The notes under the pieces are model-generated. The model had not been told where the DNA came from and did no database searches. It saw only the letters and a list, made by a program, of their open reading frames with translations. Positions 57,901 to 64,000 of a stretch of 64,000 nucleotides of DNA are shown one piece after another. The stretch is taken from positions 310,001 to 374,000 of the forward strand of contig BDDD01000430.1 of the NCBI GenBank assembly GCA_001972305.1. The letters are read 5' to 3'. The translations under genes were made by a program, and so were the position numbers. This stretch comes from Cephalotus follicularis (lineage: Eukaryota; Streptophyta; Magnoliopsida; Oxalidales; Cephalotaceae). The first letter of the stretch is position 1, and each line of letters begins with the position of its first letter.

Positions 57901-60900
57901 TCCAAAGCTTTCCGTTTTTGAGTAACAAGTTTATTTGAATTTTTATTAATAGGATGTACCATCGGATTCCAGTTTGTGTGAGGAGGGATTTCGGCTCTTG
58001 TGAGTGATGAGAACTGCTGCCGATCTTGGTAAACTTTTGAATGGCTACTTCTCAGTTTCATCATCATTTCCACATTTGAGTTGGGAAAGTCGCTTCTTTC
58101 AGCAGGCTCTTGTTTCAAGGCAGCAACAGACGATACAGCCTGAAGCTTTGGGATACCTTCAAGAATTGCCTGTTGACCACAATTTATTAAAGGTGATGGG
58201 CCTCCTTTGTCAAAAGATCTTTCATGCACTACTTGTTTAGGATTGATTTGGTGATGCCACAGATTGTTCTTGCATGGTATAGGAAGCAGCAATTCAGATA
58301 ATTCCGCAGGTTCTTCTTTGGGTTTCTTAAGAATAGGTCCTTCAATTACTTGTGTTTCACATTTGCCCGTTTCAGCTAGAACCAATGAACTGGGATCTCT
58401 CAGAAAACTGGTATTGATATTAAAACATTGTTGAGGGATGGCAGAATTAATGGATGGGGGCAGATTTGCATAAACAGATTGGTTCCCGTGATCTCCTAAT
58501 TGATTGCTTGGGTTTTTTGCCAAAGGGGTATATTGTGGTAAGGCCTCTAATACGACATTATTCTCCTTTGAATAGGGAATAGAGCTTGAAGTTGTCTGCA
58601 GTCGGCACGGATCCCCTCTATCTGGATATGTTACAGAAGGTTTTAACTTCGAATTCTGGGTACCACCAATTCCTCTTATGTGGGTTTCATGATGTCGGAT
58701 GTTATTTCTGGATGTATCATCAACCTTTCTCCTTTTCCACCCCCAGGAAATTCCAAGATTAAGCTGAAACAATTGCTACGAATTTTCAAACATCATACTG
58801 AGCATGCATAACAAAATTCATAAGTACTAAAAATTGACGCGAAGGAAAATCAAGTACAATTAAACACTGTAACACAGAAGCAGGAGTGCTAGGAACAAAA
58901 AATAGTTTTTGTATCACGAATAACTCAAACTGCAACTTTTTCAGGTGTAATGGATGACATTGGGTTGCGAACAGATTCAAAAGTTATGAGCATCTTATGA
59001 AAAGTACTAGAATTTCAGTACTTCCTACTACCTTCTTTGTGTGGTGTTCTCCACGAAATCGGTCAAGCAACGGTTCTGGATTTAGATGAAGATCCGGTTG
59101 CAAAGCCTTCAAAATGCGTGACTCAACTTCCTTGAATTGGCACAAGGAAATGAATTTAGAATCAGGGCCAAATTCTTGAAATTACAGAAAGAGCCTGCAA
59201 TTGCTTAATAGTCAAGCTCACCAACCATAAGGTCTTCATAAGTCAATGAATTGTTTGATATTGACAAGATGTCCTTGACAACATTCTCCATGCACATCTT
59301 CAGGCGAACTTTATGAACAACAGGAGAATGTTGCACAGAAGTTTTACCCGCCCTCTGGACGAAACAGTTACGATAGTCTCGAATCTGCAAACAAGCATCT
59401 GTACATGGGTTACATTATGACTAAGGATGGATTCTTGAATAAAATTGGCTGATTGGAGACATTTTTATATATCCTTTCCATAAGCCTTAAAACAACAATA
59501 ACCAAAAAGAGAGTAAACAGACCAAATCGGGAGAGGGGGAGGCCTAAAATTACATGTATATAAGCAATTAAGAAACTTATGAACTTTGGATAGAGCGCAA
59601 CGGAGAACAAAGATTCGTGTAGTCAACCCTAACTAGTTTAGGATTAAGGCTTAGTTGAGTTAGGTTGTGACTTTCTCAAAATAAATAAAAGGACACCCAC
59701 TGTCAGCGGGAGAGCAAATTAAGGATCACAACAGTAGAGACAGTTTTTATCTCACCTCACAATGGAGAGCTCCATTTACATATTTGCAGGGTATGCCATC
59801 AAAAATATTTCCAGGCAACCATTCATACTCGATCGGCTAGCAAATAACATGTATGGAAAGGCAACATGAAAACAAAATAGACCATTATAAATATGCAGCT
59901 TTGCTTCTTCGAATAGAATATGATTAAAGGTACTCACCAATGGAACTTTTATGTACTGATTACATGAACAAGTAAATGAATGCATATTGAATGCTGTATG
60001 TTTAAATTCAAGCAATTGAAATCTAATCTCAGTATATATGCAATTACAAGTGTCATAAGTTGTATTCTGATGGATTTATTGATAAGCACCTGATGCTTGA
60101 AATGCAAATTTAAGATCATGGCCTGTAGGCACTAGTATGAAAATAGCTAAGGCTGGACTCTCTAATTTATAGACACAGTATTTCTTATGTGTGTTTACAT
60201 ACGCATGCTGCAACATACAAATCCCACAGTCAAGCTGATATAAACAGCTCACATATTAGAGTGTCTAACACATTAGTTAGCATTGATGCCTTGTAATTTT
60301 TTTACTGGAAAAAAAAAACAAAGATTAGAACAATATCACTCTCTTTTTGACATTAGAAAGCAAAATTAAAATAAACTTTATCTAACAGGTGGAGGACACA
60401 TTAGGACATCAGTATCCTCTGACAAAATGCTTAAGCCACCAATCATCGGGCCAGTCAAGAAAGTGCCAGAACTCATTCAACTGTGTCCATTATGGTTGAG
60501 ATGTTTAAGAACAGCTAAGAAGTCCTTTTCAGTTACTGGCTTACAATATAATAAAATACCTGGCAAACAAAGTGCATAGCACAAAGAGAGAGAGAGATAC
60601 AACAACTAAATTGAAGGTTATTGCTAGCTCATTGGCATGTTGTCCTACACAAGACTGTTTCATGAGTTCATTGAATGTTCTCACTTCTCCTGCATTGTGT
60701 GGGAATATATATGATATCGGCTGACCACAAACTGTAAACATGTGCATGTTTATGTTCATATTAGGCAACATGCTTGTGGGGCAATCAATCAATCATTGTT
60801 TGCACCATGTGCAAGTAAGTAAATCAATGAGTACAGCATGATGATAATAAAGTGAGACATTTGCACACAGTAATCGTAGATGTCTACATCCCCCCCAAAA

Positions 60901-63132
60901 AAATTCTTAAATAAAACGGGGATCTAATTCCTCAAGACTGGGATTTTCAAATTACAACTTACCAACATAATTGCCATGAAAGTTACATGCACTTACAGTG
61001 AAAAGTGTTTCTGATGCTCTGTTATATGGATGCAAATGCTTTGGTATGTCAGTGGACATCTGCAATGGCATCATGGAACATGCTAGCAATCAACTGAAGG
61101 AAGTGTATATAACAGTAGTATGATAACTGCAAAAAAAAGTAGCAAATTACCAAAATTGAAATTATTTATTTTTGAATCTAACCTCTGTAGCTTTTCCGAC
61201 AGAAAACCCATTTGGGAATAGATTCAGTGAAAACGATACCTCAATATCTGCACAAAAGCAAAGTGTCAAACATAAAAGGCCTCCTCAACACATCGTTAAA
61301 ATCTTAAATTTGGGTTCCATTACCTTCTGAACCTAAGAGTCTGGATTTGGCAACTAAATTTGCTTTATCAGCAACCTTGTCTCCTACCCCAGAAAAATTA
61401 CCCTACATAACAAAATCTGTGGCATAATTTCATTTCCAGTACCACAGGAATCACAAATAGATAAACCTTCGAGTCATTATCATACTGCAATGATTGTAAA
61501 CACCTAAAAACTTCACGTGCACTATTTCAACTAAAGAACTGACCGAAAAAAACAGTCTAATTAACATGATAAAAATACACGCGGTTTTATTAAACAGCTA
61601 GCAACCTTTGTGCATTATCATCACCCATCAGAATATTTAAAAGCTTCCAAACAATGGAATCATATTCGAGAGAAAACACCTAATTCACATTATCTTTGAA
61701 GAGTATCAAGAGAAAGCAAAAGGTATCCTCGAAACATTGCTTAAATCTAATTGAAACAACCATTATTTAAACCAAGCAATAAACTGAATAAGGTAAAGCC
61801 AATTTCCATATGCTTAACTTCAAGATAAAATGTTTTGGGATTGGATATGGAATGGGGAATACCAAGGATCGAGGCAGTGACTCACTATGCTTAGAACAAT
61901 TTATTTGCGTCTAGTCTAATCCTAACAAGTTTACTATAGGCCTCATCAGATCCGTTCACAGGATACAACAAGCCTTAAGATAACTGCAGCAAGCAAACAC
62001 TAAAGAATTTTCTAAAGATAAATCTATAGAACTACAAAGTAAAGTACAAGACAATTGAGATATAAAGAAAAAAGAGTTAATAGGAGAAGAATTCTCAAAT
62101 CTTGAGTGAATAAAATTGGCTATAGGGGTGCCTTATTTATAGACATAGGTGCATCCTTTCATGAGGGTTGTAAACCTTTGTTTCAAGGGTTGCAACCTTT
62201 AGGATGGTTGTAACCCTTTATTACAAGGGTTGCACTCTTTAGAATGGTTATAACCCTCATTTGATGCACCACTTCCAAATTGTCGTTGCCCCATGTTTCA
62301 ATGTGTTGTACCATTTCATATAACTTTGATTAACATATAACCTTTCATGAAGAGGTATATTTTTATGCAAGATTATATCTCTTAATTAATATATAATCTT
62401 TTGTGAGGAGGCATCTCTCCATTCAAGATTTATCTTTTCAAACATATAGAAAGATATATCACTCAAAGATTATAATCATTCATTAATGTCCATATTATAG
62501 GACATACACTTTTTTCACTTTTGCCCTCAACTTTGAGCTACATAATCAAACACCAAACTAGATTAATATGTCTTTATAAGATATATTATCCAACATAAAA
62601 TATGAGTAATAAACTGACAAAGAATCAATCTTCAAGCAAAATCAACTACTATTATTATAGAACTTCAGTGAAAGGTATCGCATAGCTATTCCTTCCTTTC
62701 ACTGGAGCCAAGAAAACCCAAAAATCACTAAGATTAAAAGAAAATATCATAATAGGCAAAAGACCATTCAACTTTCTTTCATTTTCTCGTTGTGTCTGTA
62801 GCGTGTGTATTGTGAGTTTCTGTATAGTGTAATAACAACAAAACATTACACAACCAAAACATCACCCAAAAAAACCCCCACAAACACGCTTGCACCAATA
62901 TTCACACTCAAATCACCCAGTAAACGACGATATAAACAAGACCCACTAATGAAACGAGAGTGCACATAGTACAACACAAGGTACCCACGATGAAAAAGAA
63001 AATATGCACCTCGTCATTTCTCTGCTGAGAATCAGTGACTGAGACATTTTCATGGTTTTGGTCCTCCTCAGTCTGGACCACCTTTGGTATATACCTCGTA
63101 CCTGTCCTTGCGACCTTGAACTTTACGCCCAT
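54999..63132 (-). CDS. PHL: PHYTOCHROME-DEPENDENT LATE-FLOWERING / SPT20-like protein, twelve exons
   Basis: Predicted exons: 63132-63010, 61402-61324, 61247-61183, 61059-60997, 59836-59756, 59384-59226, 59130-59032, 58763-57637, 57542-57316, 57166-57024, 56308-56270 and 56174-54999. All phases agree, giving 1126 aa (Arabidopsis PHL is about 1.3 kb codons long). The SPT20-like region covers residues 1 to about 220: MGVKFKVARTGTRYIPK, EVSFSLNLFPNGFSVGKATE, LPGNIFDGIPCKYVNG and RLKMCMENVVKDILSISNNS. A basic WGWKRRK (about 230) may be a nuclear signal. Then come a long low-complexity exon 8, a conserved block (RTMTFVHPSHVNRG, IKLVIAEKLDEGIVDARVLY) and a Gln/Pro/Met-rich tail. PHL is known as a nuclear Gln-rich protein that counters phytochrome B effects on flowering, and it resembles the SAGA subunit SPT20. 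Intron 9 starts GC. The exon 10 donor (AGT/GTGTGT) is the least certain. Confidence 0.88.
57167..57315 (-). other. Probable GC-AG intron in the PHL-like gene
   Basis: Exon 9 ends ...GTCAATAGAG and the intron begins GCAAGG. No usable GT lies nearby, and splicing to TTATCTCAG/GAAATG restores the expected HVNRGNDNPMVG reading. AG/GCAAG is the usual context of GC donors. Confidence 0.7.
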
Positions 63133-63192
63133 TTCTCTCTCACTTCGGTCAGTAATTTCAACAAACACCATAAATCATGTACAGAAATGAAG

Positions 63193-63210
63193 ACAGAGAG
63201 AGAGAGAGAG
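63193..63210. repeat. GA microsatellite in the PHL 5' leader
   Basis: An (AG)n run, CT-rich on the gene's strand, about 60-80 nt upstream of the start codon. Such pyrimidine runs are common in plant leaders. Confidence 0.8.
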
Positions 63211-63273
63211 GCACTGAGCCCTAGGTTTAACGAAAACTGCCCAAGTACGTTCTCGTTGTTGGAATGGAAGGGA

Positions 63274-63281
63274 CTATATAA
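63274..63281 (-). promoter_or_regulatory. Candidate TATA box of the PHL-like gene
   Basis: TTATATAG on the minus strand, about 145 nt upstream of the ATG at 63132. It sits between the inverted hexamers GGGACT (63270-63275) and AGTCCC (63284-63289). Confidence 0.45.
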
Positions 63282-63289
63282 GGAGTCCC

Positions 63290-64000
63290 TAATTTATAGC
63301 TTGCCAACTTTGCCATGAAGCCGTAACACGTTGTAGTGTATTGTGGGCTGATGTTTTGGCCCTTAGTTGTTTATTAATTTACTTGAGTTACCCTCTCTCA
63401 TTTATATGGTATTTTGTCCCATATTTTAATTTGAGACAGAGGTTCATCCGTTACTAAAGATGGTTGAGTTCAGTTTCATCGATTTAATAATTTATTCACG
63501 TTAATTCAAAAAACTTGATTTTTGAAAAAGATTTGATTTTTGTAGTAACCCAGTTTGAATTATCGGATCAACCACCAACTCAGATCAAAAGTTAGTGACG
63601 ATTTTTTAGTGTTCTGGATCAAAATAGAGTTTGAGAATGATCCAATCCAATTCAACTCCAATACGAGATTCAAAACACTTGTTTTACCTTTCTCCTCTTA
63701 TTTAAATTTACTATAATAGTCCAATAAACTACTAAATTTTCAATTAACATTTTATAAAATTTGAAGTTGCTTCCTTAAATTATGATTTTTGTTTTAAAAT
63801 AATTATGAATTACTATTCTACTAATTATTACTATTACACTAACCATATCATATTCCAACAACCCTAATCATATTTCAACAACAATAAACTCCTGTAAATA
63901 TATATGTATTGTTATAAAGAATTAAAAACTCATAATAAGATAATCTTTCATTCCATCTTACTTTCTCTCTTGATTTCTTTATAGTATAATCTTTATTTGT
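63290..64000. other. AT-rich upstream region, nothing further recognised
   Basis: No open frame or repeat boundary seen. It is presumably promoter and intergenic DNA of the PHL-like gene. Confidence 0.5.

Overview
The window is nuclear DNA from a flowering plant, probably a eudicot. It has two multi-exon genes with plant-type GT-AG introns, AT-rich intergenic DNA, and about two thirds of its length is nested LTR retrotransposons plus remains of a hAT DNA transposon and MITEs. The species cannot be named from this sequence. No CRISPR array, prokaryotic gene, tRNA or rRNA was seen.

Layout. 1-6403: 5' part (minus strand) of a decayed Tat-lineage Ty3/gypsy element; its LTR is 5524-6403 and its 3' end lies off the left edge. 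6404-7423 and 17038-19299: older LTR-like debris, split by a minus-strand gypsy element (7424-17037) that keeps LTRs, primer-binding site, polypurine tract and a gag relic but no pol. A 2.9 kb solo-LTR-like insertion (12810-15680) sits in its right LTR. A 76-bp tandem array lies at 17274-17860 and a gag relic at 18310-18440. 20022-31745: a structurally complete Tat-lineage element with 925-bp LTRs and an exact 5-bp target duplication (GTATG). Its gag-pol (minus) is broken, but between pol and the 3' LTR it carries an open, three-exon antisense gene (plus, 21564-24018) with its own TATA box and AATAAA.

33930-37314 (minus): an eight-exon 2-oxoglutarate/Fe(II) oxygenase gene of the ICU11/CP2 type. 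It is flanked by two related MITE copies (about 32.6 and 39.5 kb). 40054-53285: a hAT transposase gene whose BED-finger end and C-terminal dimerisation end are separated by a 12.3 kb chromodomain-containing gypsy element (40753-53088). That element carries a second copy of the solo-LTR-like insertion in its right LTR (48922-51404).

54999-63132 (minus): a twelve-exon gene for a PHL/SPT20-like nuclear protein, with one probable GC-AG intron. The two host genes point the same way. Nothing in the sequence shows that they are functionally linked beyond both belonging to families tied to chromatin or flowering-time control.

The most unusual item is the contrast inside the 20-32 kb Tat element: sense gag-pol has several stops and two frameshifts, while the spliced antisense gene is open for 757 codons. 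Exon boundaries come from reading splice consensus, frame continuity and family similarity by eye. No alignment or expression data were available.
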